Below are positions 17,937-26,822 of a stretch of DNA of 64,000 nucleotides, piece by piece. This DNA comes from an uncultured Paracoccaceae bacterium (GTDB taxonomy: Bacteria > Pseudomonadota > Alphaproteobacteria > Rhodobacterales > Rhodobacteraceae): positions 434,001 through 498,000 of the forward strand of contig CANKYO010000003.1 in the NCBI GenBank assembly GCA_947488175.1. The letters run 5' to 3'. The translations under genes were made by a program, and so were the position numbers. Positions within the stretch are counted from its first letter, which is position 1. Each line of letters begins with the position of its first letter. The notes below the pieces were generated by a model. That model was not told where the DNA came from. It saw nothing but the letters and a program-made list of their open reading frames with translations, and ran no database searches.

Positions 17937-19700
17937 ATGACCAACGCGCTGACAGCTGATGCATTGCGTCCTCACTTGGCGACCAGGCCCGGCCTGATCA
18001 AAGAGGCCTTGGCCGTGATCTATGCCGGTGACGCGCGCAATCTGAGCATGGACGCCATTGCCGTGCAGGCCGATCTGACCGGTCAGGATCAGGCCACACT
18101 GCTGGTGACCAGTCTGGAAAAGCACGGGACAGATGGTGAATTCGCCGCTTTCCTGCAGGGCCGTGGCGTGGCGTTGACATCGTTTGACGATCTGCTGAAC
18201 GGGCTGGCGCAGGGCCCTGATGAGGGTGCGGTGGATCATGCTGATCTGGCCGATTTCGCCACCCGCAGCCACGCATTTCGGTGCCGGATCAAGGTGGGTG
18301 GGCAGGTGATGGGGAGTGGCGCGCTTGTCTCGCCCCGGCTGGTCCTGACGGCGGCCCACGTGATTGAGGCGGCGCTGGACCCGGCGAATGCCATCAAGGT
18401 TGAGGTGATTGCCTCTGATGCGCATAGCTATCCTGCACGCAAAGTCTTTGCACTGCCGTGTCATCCGGACGAACATGGCGGCGCCCTGCCCCCGGCCGAT
18501 CAGGCCGCGGATCATCTGGATGTGGCTTTGCTGCGGGTCGATCCGCCCCTTGGCCGCTGGTACAGCCATGTGAAGCTGCCCAACCCGGTGAGCCATTGGA
18601 ATGGTCATGAACGGTTTTTTCTTGTGCATTTTCCCAATGGGATCGAAAATGGATTGGCCATTGGCGATATCACCCGCAACGACCTGGCCGAGATCCGGGT
18701 GCCCCATAATGCCCAGGCTGATGAAGGATCGTCGGGCGGGCCGGGATTTAGCGGGAATTTTGAGTTTCTGGGCATTCATCAAGGCCGCCTTGGCCCGTTC
18801 CGCCGGATCGTCCCCTATGATCTGATTGCCGCAAACGATGCGTTTCAAGAAGCGCTGAAATCCGACCAGCCACCGCAATATCTGTGGTCGTTGGATGGGA
18901 CACTGGACAGCCATGTGGTGATCGGGCGCGGCAAGTTCTTTGATGCCATCACCGCCATGGTCGAAAACGACCCGCCCAGCCTGCGCGGTATCTGGGTCCG
19001 TCGGATGGATCCGGAGGTGACGACCGGACTAAGTTTCAGCCACGATCTGCTTGACCAGTTTTTACGCGCCAGCAGCGCCGACTACAGCATTCTGCGTATT
19101 CCGATGGATCTGGGGGTCACCGATCTGGTGAAACATATCAACCAGATCGCGGCTGCGGGCGACGCCCCGGTTGCGGCACAGGGTGTGGCCGATGGCCAGA
19201 CCACCGATGTGGCCCATGACGATGACCGGGTGCGCCGTTTGGTCGACCGGCTGGATGCAGTAGCGGATGCGGCAGGTGAAACCACCTGGGTTTATATCGA
19301 CAATCCGCCCACCGGATTGCTGGCCGAGACCCAGGTGCAGCTTGAACATTTCGTGCAGGCGGCCATGACCCGCCCGCATCTGCGGCTGGTGATCGCGGGG
19401 TATGAAACCTTTGGTCTCGTCAACGCGCTGAGCACCGAAGTTGCCGATGCCCGCCGCATGACACGACCCAATCTGATTGTGGAGGAGTTGAAGAATGTCA
19501 CAATAGACGACGTCAAGCTGAGCATCGCCGAAATGGCGCGCGCGCTGGGTCTGGCGTGGTCGCCGGACGTCGTTACCTTTATTGCCAAACGTGCGGTCCA
19601 AGGTGTGGAGACGACATTGGGTCATTTCTTTGACCCCAAGCATTTCAGGAAAATCTCGGACGTGATCCGGGACGAAGCGCGGCGGAGTATCGGCCAATGA
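17937..19700 (+). CDS. trypsin-like serine protease with N-terminal adaptor and STAND-like domain lacking a P-loop
   Basis: A 587-residue cytosolic protein in three parts. Residues 1-85 are a small helical domain (LSMDAIAVQADLTGQDQATLL) resembling effector-associated domains of bacterial conflict proteins. Residues about 110-300 are a chymotrypsin-fold protease with an intact triad: His141 (LTAAHV), Asp195 (LDVALLRV) and Ser266 (GSSGGP). Residues about 320-587 look like an NTPase fold: the position of a P-loop reads VRRMDPEVTTG with no GK[ST], but a Walker B-like strand VYIDN (about 450) and a sensor-like LVIAG are present. It overlaps the NTPase start by four bases. Domain naming is by eye. 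Confidence 0.82.
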   Translation: MTNALTADALRPHLATRPGLIKEALAVIYAGDARNLSMDAIAVQADLTGQDQATLLVTSLEKHGTDGEFAAFLQGRGVALTSFDDLLNGLAQGPDEGAVDHADLADFATRSHAFRCRIKVGGQVMGSGALVSPRLVLTAAHVIEAALDPANAIKVEVIASDAHSYPARKVFALPCHPDEHGGALPPADQAADHLDVALLRVDPPLGRWYSHVKLPNPVSHWNGHERFFLVHFPNGIENGLAIGDITRNDLAEIRVPHNAQADEGSSGGPGFSGNFEFLGIHQGRLGPFRRIVPYDLIAANDAFQEALKSDQPPQYLWSLDGTLDSHVVIGRGKFFDAITAMVENDPPSLRGIWVRRMDPEVTTGLSFSHDLLDQFLRASSADYSILRIPMDLGVTDLVKHINQIAAAGDAPVAAQGVADGQTTDVAHDDDRVRRLVDRLDAVADAAGETTWVYIDNPPTGLLAETQVQLEHFVQAAMTRPHLRLVIAGYETFGLVNALSTEVADARRMTRPNLIVEELKNVTIDDVKLSIAEMARALGLAWSPDVVTFIAKRAVQGVETTLGHFFDPKHFRKISDVIRDEARRSIGQ

Positions 19701-22700
19701 TGCAGGAATTGTCCCTTCAGGTGCAGGCCATGCTGGATATCGCCCGTCTGTCGGCAGCGCTTCAGAAGCGGTTTCGCCCGGCCGATCTGATGGCCGAGGT
19801 GACGCAAGGGGCTGATCTGTCTGATCCTGTTTTGATGATCGACGTTCTGTCCTTGTTGCGCGAGGATTGTGTTGTTGACGGCGATCACTGGATCATGCGC
19901 CCCAGCCCCCGGCGCAAGGTTCTCGCGGCTGAAAAGGGCCGTACAGGGCTTGGCGTTGGCACGACGCTCACACCGGTGCAACAGGCGCTTGAGGGGGCGG
20001 GTGACTTTGAACCCGCCAGACTGGATGCCCTGATGGCTGAACCGGGTGATACCGATCTTGCAGCACTGGCGGCAACGCTGGATCAGGCGGGACCCAATGC
20101 GCCTGCCTATGAACAGCTTGTCGCCCTGCGCGCTGCATTGAACGGCCAGAAACAATCGCGTCGCAATGATGAGATATTGGAAAAAGGCTTCTTTGGCCGC
20201 GAAGAAGCCTTGCGCGATCTGGCGGATTGGTTGGCCCATCCGCAACAGAAACAACCCTTGCGCAGTTGGCACATCTCGGGTCTGCCGGGGATCGGCAAAT
20301 CCTATCTGTTGGAAAAGGTGATCCAGTCTGCCCGACTGGCCCATAAACCGATCCTGATCCGGCTGGATTTTGATCGCGCAGCACTGGATGTCCTGAACCC
20401 ATACGCGCTTTTTGAAGAGATATCGCGCCAGATAGCCGATGCCGTGCCTGCCGCTGCACCGGAACTACGCCAGCTTCGCCAGCAGAGCGCGGCAGAGCGT
20501 CTGGAGTCCCGCCCGGCCACCAAGATGCGCCAACTGCCCCGCAAACTGTTGCGCGGATTGGCGGCGGTCGCCAATGACAGCGCCCGCACGGTTCTGTTTG
20601 TCCTTGATACGCTTGAAGTGCTGCGCAGCCGGGGTGAGACCCACATCATTACCCTGTTCGAACATCTTGATCTGCTATTGGACTACGGGATGCAGCGGGT
20701 CACGGTGATTTCGGCTGGCCGCGGTGACGCACTGGCCCCGGCCCCGCGGCGTATGAAAGAACACACGGCGCTCAGCGGGCTGGAAGATTGGGCAGCAGAG
20801 GCATTGCTGAAAAGACGGGGGGTCAAGCCAGCTCTTTGGCCGCGCATCCTGCCGCTGGCCAAGGGCAACCCGCTACTGCTGACGCTTGCCGGACGCGCGT
20901 TATCAGAAGAAGGTATCAGCACCGACGATCTGCCGGATGAAGCGGATGTCACGACCGTTGGTGGATATCTCTACCGGGCAATCCTGTCGCGGGTGCCCAA
21001 AGATCTGCGGGCCGTTGCCAATCAGGGTTTGACATTGCGGGCCATCAATCTCGAAACCCTGCAAAACGTTGTTGCACCGCCCTTGGGTCTTGAGATGACC
21101 GATGCCGTCGCCGCCGACATGCTGGAGACGCTGGCAACCCATCATTGGCTGGTCGAACGGGACAACGCGGGCTGGATCTGCCACCGCAGCGATGTGCGGG
21201 CGGCCTTCCTGCCGTTGATCTATGCCGATGATCCGCAAACCATGGCCGCGATCAACCGGGCCGCAGTGACATGGTTTGAGAGCCGCGATCCGGTGCAGGC
21301 CCTTTATCACCGGCTGCAATTGATGCGCGCGGGCGATCCGGCACCCGAAGTCAATCCGACGGATGCCGCGGCATTCACTCAGCCAATGCTAGATGATCTG
21401 CCAGATCTGGCGCGTGATCTGGTGTTGCAGGCGCAAGGCAACCGCTCCGATTTCGGGCGGGCAGAGGCGCCGCTTGATTTGGCGCAATTTGATGATGCAT
21501 TGTTTGAGGATCTGGGTGTGCGGTCCCCTGCGCAAGATGCCCGGTCGACCTTTGATGCGCCAGATCCGTTTGCACCTGTCGCGCCAGAGTCACAAGCGCC
21601 AGTCCCGTCGAGCGGCACCATTGCCTGGTCGTCAAAGTTCGACCGACTGATCTTTAACGCACCCGGGACTGTCCGAACGCCAGATAAACGTGCCCAGACC
21701 GACTTGCACATGATGCTGGAACGCGGCGATGTGCGCGAGGCGCAGTATATCGTTGAGGAAAGCTTTGGCGCGCCGTTCCCTATTACGTCCGACGCCGCCA
21801 TCCTTGTGATCTGTCAGCAATGGCTGGCTGGCCGGTGGAGCGCGGTTGAGCGTCTGTGGCCCACAATGGGGTTCGATGTCTTGGCCCGCGTCCTTGGTGA
21901 TAAGGATCATGTGCGTGGCCGTCTGATGCTTGAAATCGCAGCAGAGTTCGATTTTGACGCTTTGGTCGATGCGATCCGCGATCAGGCGCTTTCGGATTTC
22001 GGCATCGATCTGATCCAGAACCCGCCCGGCTTTGGGATGGCAAGGGGTGCGCTGGATTTTGCGCTGCTGGTCGCCCGTGGTCGCTTTGTACCCATCGACC
22101 GCACCATTGGCCACGTGGCACATCTGATGGAACCATCAGAGCCTGAGGCGGGGCGCGCCGCCGTCTATGACGCCGACAGATTGCGAAGCCGGACGGGCGT
22201 CGACATCGATGAAAGCGCATATTCCCGGATCTATGCCGTCATGCCGCTGAACCCCTATGGCAGTTTTCTGGCCGCCCGCGCCCCGTTGTTCGGGGTGCTG
22301 CAGGAGGCGGAGGATAGGCCCGACATCGCACAGGTTGCGCGCTTGTTTGCACCGGGTCTGACACGGTGGGAGTTTCTGTCGGACACGATCCTGCCGGGCA
22401 TCGCCGACAAGATCGACGTGGCCGAAGGGTTGGGGTTAACTGCCGAATTTGCCGGAGGGCTGACAGCCTATCACCGGTTGCCCGATCTGCCGCTGATCGC
22501 CGCCGCGGCGGAGCGTTGGCGGCGGACAGTTGCCGGGGTTTGGTCCTACGGGTCCGCTGCGCCAGAGGGTTGGACAGGTCAGGTGGCGGGTACGGATGAC
22601 GGTGCGGTGGCCCTCATGGATCACCTTCTGGCAGATGCCAATCCGGTCGAACAGGCGCGCGCCGCCTTCACCGCCTGGATGCCCGATGACGGCGATGCAG

Positions 22701-22891
22701 CCCGCCTCGTCCGCAGATATGGCAGGCGATACAATACAGTGATGAGCGCAGATTTGCCGGAGGCTGCGGACAGCCCGCGCGCCGCAGTGCTGGAGGCGTA
22801 TAAACACCTGACCAAGGCCGATTTGCCCATGGTCGTCGCAGCCCCGCTCGCCATTCTTGCCGCGCACCAATTCAATCTCGACCGTATTTGA
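19697..22891 (+). CDS. large STAND-like P-loop NTPase
   Basis: A 1064-residue protein and the probable sensor/switch of the cassette. The N-terminal 90 residues could be a winged-helix-like adaptor. GFFGREE (about 171) leads into the NTPase with Walker A GLPGIGKS (Lys201), Walker B VLFVLDTLE (Asp304) and a sensor-like TVISAG; a winged-helix-like segment follows to about 450. The remaining 600 residues are helical and acidic, consistent with a solenoid that senses a trigger. STAND NTPases oligomerise on recognising a ligand and activate attached or partner effectors. No enzymatic effector is fused here, so the co-encoded proteases and nuclease are the obvious outputs. It overlaps the preceding gene (ATGA). 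Confidence 0.85.
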   Translation: MMQELSLQVQAMLDIARLSAALQKRFRPADLMAEVTQGADLSDPVLMIDVLSLLREDCVVDGDHWIMRPSPRRKVLAAEKGRTGLGVGTTLTPVQQALEGAGDFEPARLDALMAEPGDTDLAALAATLDQAGPNAPAYEQLVALRAALNGQKQSRRNDEILEKGFFGREEALRDLADWLAHPQQKQPLRSWHISGLPGIGKSYLLEKVIQSARLAHKPILIRLDFDRAALDVLNPYALFEEISRQIADAVPAAAPELRQLRQQSAAERLESRPATKMRQLPRKLLRGLAAVANDSARTVLFVLDTLEVLRSRGETHIITLFEHLDLLLDYGMQRVTVISAGRGDALAPAPRRMKEHTALSGLEDWAAEALLKRRGVKPALWPRILPLAKGNPLLLTLAGRALSEEGISTDDLPDEADVTTVGGYLYRAILSRVPKDLRAVANQGLTLRAINLETLQNVVAPPLGLEMTDAVAADMLETLATHHWLVERDNAGWICHRSDVRAAFLPLIYADDPQTMAAINRAAVTWFESRDPVQALYHRLQLMRAGDPAPEVNPTDAAAFTQPMLDDLPDLARDLVLQAQGNRSDFGRAEAPLDLAQFDDALFEDLGVRSPAQDARSTFDAPDPFAPVAPESQAPVPSSGTIAWSSKFDRLIFNAPGTVRTPDKRAQTDLHMMLERGDVREAQYIVEESFGAPFPITSDAAILVICQQWLAGRWSAVERLWPTMGFDVLARVLGDKDHVRGRLMLEIAAEFDFDALVDAIRDQALSDFGIDLIQNPPGFGMARGALDFALLVARGRFVPIDRTIGHVAHLMEPSEPEAGRAAVYDADRLRSRTGVDIDESAYSRIYAVMPLNPYGSFLAARAPLFGVLQEAEDRPDIAQVARLFAPGLTRWEFLSDTILPGIADKIDVAEGLGLTAEFAGGLTAYHRLPDLPLIAAAAERWRRTVAGVWSYGSAAPEGWTGQVAGTDDGAVALMDHLLADANPVEQARAAFTAWMPDDGDAARLVRRYGRRYNTVMSADLPEAADSPRAAVLEAYKHLTKADLPMVVAAPLAILAAHQFNLDRI

Positions 22892-22909
22892 ACACAAAGG
22901 AGATTTCAG

Positions 22910-24850
22910 ATGACCGATGACCGCGCCATTTCCCGGCTGGAACGTCTTGGCACAACAGGTGCGCTGGACAAGGTAAAGGCCGCACTGGACAAGGCCCCGC
23001 CCATTCTGGACGAATTTGGGTTCAGTGCAGATGCCGTGCGCGCCGCCCTTGGTACTCGTTTCGATCAGTTGGAAAGCGTAGGCATGCGCGCATCGCAACT
23101 TGAGGCAATTGTGCGGGCTGTAGGGCGCCCGCCGCTGATCGTGCGCAACGGCAAGATCGAAGGCACGATGGCGCTGGCCGACGATTTTGATGCTGGCATT
23201 AGCGGAAGGATCGCGGCGGTTGAACCCTTTGTCGGATCGGTCGGGCGGATCGAATTCATCAACCACGACATGGCCTGGGGCGGGACCGGCTGGGTGATCG
23301 AGGATGACGGTACTACGATGCTGATCGCCACCAACCGGCATGTGGCCAAGCTGGTGGCGCGGCGCACGGCCAATGGCGATGGGACTTATATGTTCAGCCC
23401 GGCCTCTGTCCGATATGGCGCGCGGATTGATTTCGGGGAAGAGGCTGACGTGCCCCCTGATCCTACACGCGTGCTGAAGATCGAGAAATTCACCTATCTA
23501 GCCGATGACGCCGCCGCCGATGTGGCCATTGCCCGCGTCACCCGGCCCGATGCGGGTGTGCCGATCGGCGCGCTGCCGCTGGCCGCCAATGATGGCGATG
23601 ATCAGGAAACAGTGGCCGTTGTGGGTTATCCAGCTTCTGACCCGTTCCGCAACGATCCGACCGAGATGCAGACTTATTTCAAAGATATCTACGATGTGAA
23701 ACGCTTTGCCCCCGGTTTCCTGCGGGTGCAGGACACGCTGGGCATTCTGGGCCATGACTGCACGACGCTGGGCGGCAATTCCGGATCGCCGGTGATCAGC
23801 CTTGAGCAAAAAGGCGTTGTTGGGCTGCATTTTGCTGGCACCTATGGGGTGGGCAATAGTGCTGTGCGGGTCAGCACGCTGAAGGGTTTGCTGGATCAGA
23901 CAACAACTGTTGTGCCCGTTCCCGATGAGGTGGCGGCGGTTTTCGAGGATCCGACCCATGACGCTTCCCATTTCGCGGGTCGCGAAGGGTATGACCCGAA
24001 CTTCCTGCGCGTCGTGAGCGTGCCGTTACCAACCATTCCGGATGCGCTGGATCTGGCGAAACCCAGCGACGCGACGGCAGAGCGCCCGCACGAGCTGCGC
24101 TATCAGCATTTTGGCGTGCTTTATAGTCTGGCCAAGAAAGGCCCGGTGATTGCTGCACTCAATATCGACGGCGACCAGACAAGGCGGATCAAGCGCAGCA
24201 ATTCGCGCTGGTGGAAGGATCTGCGCATTCCGGCGGACAAACAGCTGGGCCGTGACGATTATGATGATCCTGTGATTGATCGCGGGCATATGGTGCGCCG
24301 GGCCGCCACGAATTGGGGGCCGGATGTCGAGACGGCCAAGAGAGCCAATCTGGACAGTTTTCATTATACGGCGGCCAGTCCGCAGCATGAGGGGCTGAAC
24401 CAGAATACAGCGACCTGGCTGGGTCTGGAAGATCACATCATGGATAATGTGCGCACCTTCGGGTTCCGGGCCAATGTGTTTACCGGACCCGTCTTTTCGG
24501 ATGATGATCCGCCACTGGGTGACAGCGGCGCACCCATCCCGCTGCATTACTTCAAGGTGGTAACGATGCTGGCGGAAGATGAAAACGCCACTCTTCGCCT
24601 GCACGCAACGGCCTATGTCCTGAGCCAGGGGCAGTTGATCCAACAACTCTTGCTGGATCAGGGTCTGGCAGCAGCGGTTGAGGGGTTCACCTTCGGCGCA
24701 TTCCGCACCTTTCAGGTGCGTATCGACGATCTGGAAGCCATGACCGGGTATGATTTTGGCCCACTGCGCGATGCCGATCCATTGGCAAAACCGGACGAGG
24801 CGCCCGTGCGGGTGCAACCGCTGGACCGTTTGGAACAGATCAGACTGTAA
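22910..24850 (+). CDS. trypsin-like protease fused to a DNA/RNA non-specific endonuclease
   Basis: A 646-residue two-enzyme fusion, last gene of the cassette. Residues 1-110 are helical and acidic. Residues about 115-340 form a V8/trypsin-like protease with His144 (NRHVAK), Asp204 (ADVAIARV) and Ser291 (GGNSGSP). Residues about 375-640 form a NUC (Serratia/NucA-type) nuclease with the DRGH motif at 457-460 (catalytic His460) and the downstream metal-site pattern SPQHEGLNQN...WLGLED. No signal peptide is seen, so it would cut nucleic acid inside the cell. An AAAGGAGATTT ribosome-binding site precedes the ATG, 18 bases after the NTPase stop. The nuclease may be held inactive until proteolysis; this is inferred. 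Confidence 0.88.
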   Translation: MTDDRAISRLERLGTTGALDKVKAALDKAPPILDEFGFSADAVRAALGTRFDQLESVGMRASQLEAIVRAVGRPPLIVRNGKIEGTMALADDFDAGISGRIAAVEPFVGSVGRIEFINHDMAWGGTGWVIEDDGTTMLIATNRHVAKLVARRTANGDGTYMFSPASVRYGARIDFGEEADVPPDPTRVLKIEKFTYLADDAAADVAIARVTRPDAGVPIGALPLAANDGDDQETVAVVGYPASDPFRNDPTEMQTYFKDIYDVKRFAPGFLRVQDTLGILGHDCTTLGGNSGSPVISLEQKGVVGLHFAGTYGVGNSAVRVSTLKGLLDQTTTVVPVPDEVAAVFEDPTHDASHFAGREGYDPNFLRVVSVPLPTIPDALDLAKPSDATAERPHELRYQHFGVLYSLAKKGPVIAALNIDGDQTRRIKRSNSRWWKDLRIPADKQLGRDDYDDPVIDRGHMVRRAATNWGPDVETAKRANLDSFHYTAASPQHEGLNQNTATWLGLEDHIMDNVRTFGFRANVFTGPVFSDDDPPLGDSGAPIPLHYFKVVTMLAEDENATLRLHATAYVLSQGQLIQQLLLDQGLAAAVEGFTFGAFRTFQVRIDDLEAMTGYDFGPLRDADPLAKPDEAPVRVQPLDRLEQIRL

Positions 24851-24946
24851 TATGTCAAAATCCCCTGTGACGCTCACTTTCGTGTCACCGGAATTGCTTC
24901 GTTACCGCGCATGGGCCACAAGGCTTGAAACCTTGGATACCGCCCC

Positions 24947-25555
24947 ATGCTCGACCGCCATGCCCGCCAGTTGATTGATCCACCGCTGAACCAGATCGGT
25001 AGCGGTCTGGCGGCGCGGGGGTTCACGGCCAATGGGGTGACGCTGATTGGCTTGGGGCTGGGCCTGCTCGCTGCTGCGTTCATCGCGCTGGGCTGGCCAC
25101 TGCTCGCCCTAGTGCCGCTGCTCGCCAGCCGCATTGCCGATGGACTGGACGGGGCGGTGGCGCGCGCCACCCGCAAGACCGACTTTGGCGGCTATCTGGA
25201 TATCGCCGCTGATTTCCTGTTCTATGGGGCCATCCCGCTGGCCTTTGTGCTGAACGATCCGGTGACCAACGGGGCAGCGGGGGCGTTTCTGCTGGCCTCA
25301 TTCTATTTCAACGGCACCAGCTTTCTGGGCTACGCCATTCTGGCGGAAAAGCATGGGTTGAAGACGGACGCGCAAGGGCAAAAATCGCTCTATTACTCCA
25401 ACGGCATTCTAGAGGGGACAGAGACCATCGTGTTCTTTGTCATCCTCTGCCTGTTCCCCGCATATTTCGCAGTTCTATCGTGGATCTTTGGCATCTTGTG
25501 CTTTGCCACGGCGACACTGCGGATATATGCCGCAAAACAAATCTATACCGAGTAA
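24947..25555 (+). CDS. CDP-alcohol phosphatidyltransferase family protein
   Basis: A 202-residue integral membrane enzyme with the diagnostic CDP-alcohol motif DGLDGAVAR...GGYLDIAAD (about 64-88), which binds Mg and the CDP-diacylglycerol head group. About five hydrophobic helices surround it. Such enzymes swap CMP for an alcohol such as glycerol-3-phosphate, serine, inositol or choline to make phospholipids. The 202-residue size and GGYLD variant fit an uncharacterised bacterial subgroup, so the alcohol is not assigned. It is 12 bases from the ynjB-like gene downstream and 96 bases from the nuclease fusion upstream. Confidence 0.88.
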   Translation: MLDRHARQLIDPPLNQIGSGLAARGFTANGVTLIGLGLGLLAAAFIALGWPLLALVPLLASRIADGLDGAVARATRKTDFGGYLDIAADFLFYGAIPLAFVLNDPVTNGAAGAFLLASFYFNGTSFLGYAILAEKHGLKTDAQGQKSLYYSNGILEGTETIVFFVILCLFPAYFAVLSWIFGILCFATATLRIYAAKQIYTE

Positions 25556-25567
25556 AGGAAAGCTCAC

Positions 25568-26767
25568 ATGAAACATCTTGCCGTTCTGGCCGCCCTGTTG
25601 GCTCCGGTGCCTGCGCTGGCCGATATTGACGTGACCAATTGGGATGCCGTCGTGGCCGAAGCCGATGGACAGACCGTCTATTGGAACGCCTGGGGCGGAT
25701 CGACGACCACCAATGATTTCATCGCCTGGGTCGGTGACCGGGTGGCCGAGGAGTACGGCGTGACCCTGGAACATGTGAAGCTGACCGATACCGCCGATGC
25801 TGTCACCCGCGTCCTGTCCGAAAAGCAGGCGGGCGAGGATGAAGACGGCGCCATCGACATGATCTGGATCAACGGTGCCAACTTTGCGGCGATGAAAGAG
25901 GCTGATCTGCTGTTTGGCCCTTATGCCGAGCAGCTGCCGAACTGGGCGCTTGTCGATACTGAAGGTAAATCCGTACAAACCGATTTCACCGTGCCGACCG
26001 AAGGCTTTGAAAGCCCATGGGCCATGGCGCAGGTTGTGTTTGATTATGACACCGCCGATCTATCAGAGCCGCTTGCTTCCATGCAGGAAATACTAGACTG
26101 GACCGCCGCCAACCCCGGCCGCTTTACCTATCCACAGCCGCCGGATTTTCTGGGTACCACGTTTCTGAAACAGGTTCTGGTGGATATTCTGCCTGATCCG
26201 TCCGTTCTGTCCGAACCGGCTACCGATGAGAACTATGACGAGGTGACCGCCCCGCTTTGGGCCTATCTGGACGAGCTGACGCCAAACCTCTGGCGCGCGG
26301 GACAGGCCTATCCCCCCACCGGAACAGCCATGTTCCCGCTGATCGCTGACGGGGAACTGGACCTGTCAATTTCGTTCAGCCCCGGCGCGGCGTCGACGGC
26401 GATTGCCAATAACGAACTGCCGGACACCGTGCGCACCTTTGTGTTGGACAAGGGCACCATCGGGAATGCGTCCTTCGTTGCGGTGCCTTACAATTCCGGG
26501 TCCAAGGCGGGTGCCATGGTCGTTGCCAACTTCCTGATGTCGCCAGAGGCACAGGCCCGTGCGCAGGATCCGGCCATTCTGGGCTATGGCACCGTGCTGA
26601 ACATGGACGCGTTGACGCCAGAGGACCGGGCGCTGTTTAACGCGCTGGATCTGGGCATCGCCACGTTGACGCCCGCTGAGTTGGGCACCGTTCAGGCAGA
26701 ACCGCACCCAAGCTGGATGACGCGCATCGCCGATGACTGGATGACGCGCTATGGCGTCGCGCAGTAA
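25568..26767 (+). CDS. ynjB: ABC transporter substrate-binding protein, YnjB family
   Basis: A 399-residue periplasmic protein. The signal peptide MKHLAVLAALLAPVPALA is followed by a mature region containing YWNAWGGSTTTNDFIAWV (about 38-55), DMIWINGANFAAMKEADLLFGP (about 98-119) and a late SPEAQARAQDP, all typical of the YnjB group of binding proteins. The complete YnjBCD order follows, with similar lengths to the E. coli system. The ligand of YnjBCD is not established. A GGAAAGCTC ribosome-binding region precedes the ATG. Confidence 0.85.
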   Translation: MKHLAVLAALLAPVPALADIDVTNWDAVVAEADGQTVYWNAWGGSTTTNDFIAWVGDRVAEEYGVTLEHVKLTDTADAVTRVLSEKQAGEDEDGAIDMIWINGANFAAMKEADLLFGPYAEQLPNWALVDTEGKSVQTDFTVPTEGFESPWAMAQVVFDYDTADLSEPLASMQEILDWTAANPGRFTYPQPPDFLGTTFLKQVLVDILPDPSVLSEPATDENYDEVTAPLWAYLDELTPNLWRAGQAYPPTGTAMFPLIADGELDLSISFSPGAASTAIANNELPDTVRTFVLDKGTIGNASFVAVPYNSGSKAGAMVVANFLMSPEAQARAQDPAILGYGTVLNMDALTPEDRALFNALDLGIATLTPAELGTVQAEPHPSWMTRIADDWMTRYGVAQ

Positions 26768-26788
26768 TCCGTCCGATGCTGGCGAAAC

Positions 26789-26815
26789 GCGGTCCCGGGT
26801 CTGACCCGGGACCGC
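26789..26815. repeat. stem-loop between ynjB and ynjC
   Basis: Perfect 12-bp stem GCGGTCCCGGGT / ACCCGGGACCGC with a three-base loop, in the 55 bases between the binding-protein gene and the permease gene. There is no U-tract, so it is more likely an mRNA-stabilising or partial attenuation structure than a full terminator. Confidence 0.7.
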
Positions 26816-26822
26816 GACCTTC

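Noticed and set aside
26789..26815. Full terminator ending ynjB transcription
   Set aside because: The stem is perfect but lacks a U-tract and the downstream genes complete the same transporter, so a stability role is more likely.
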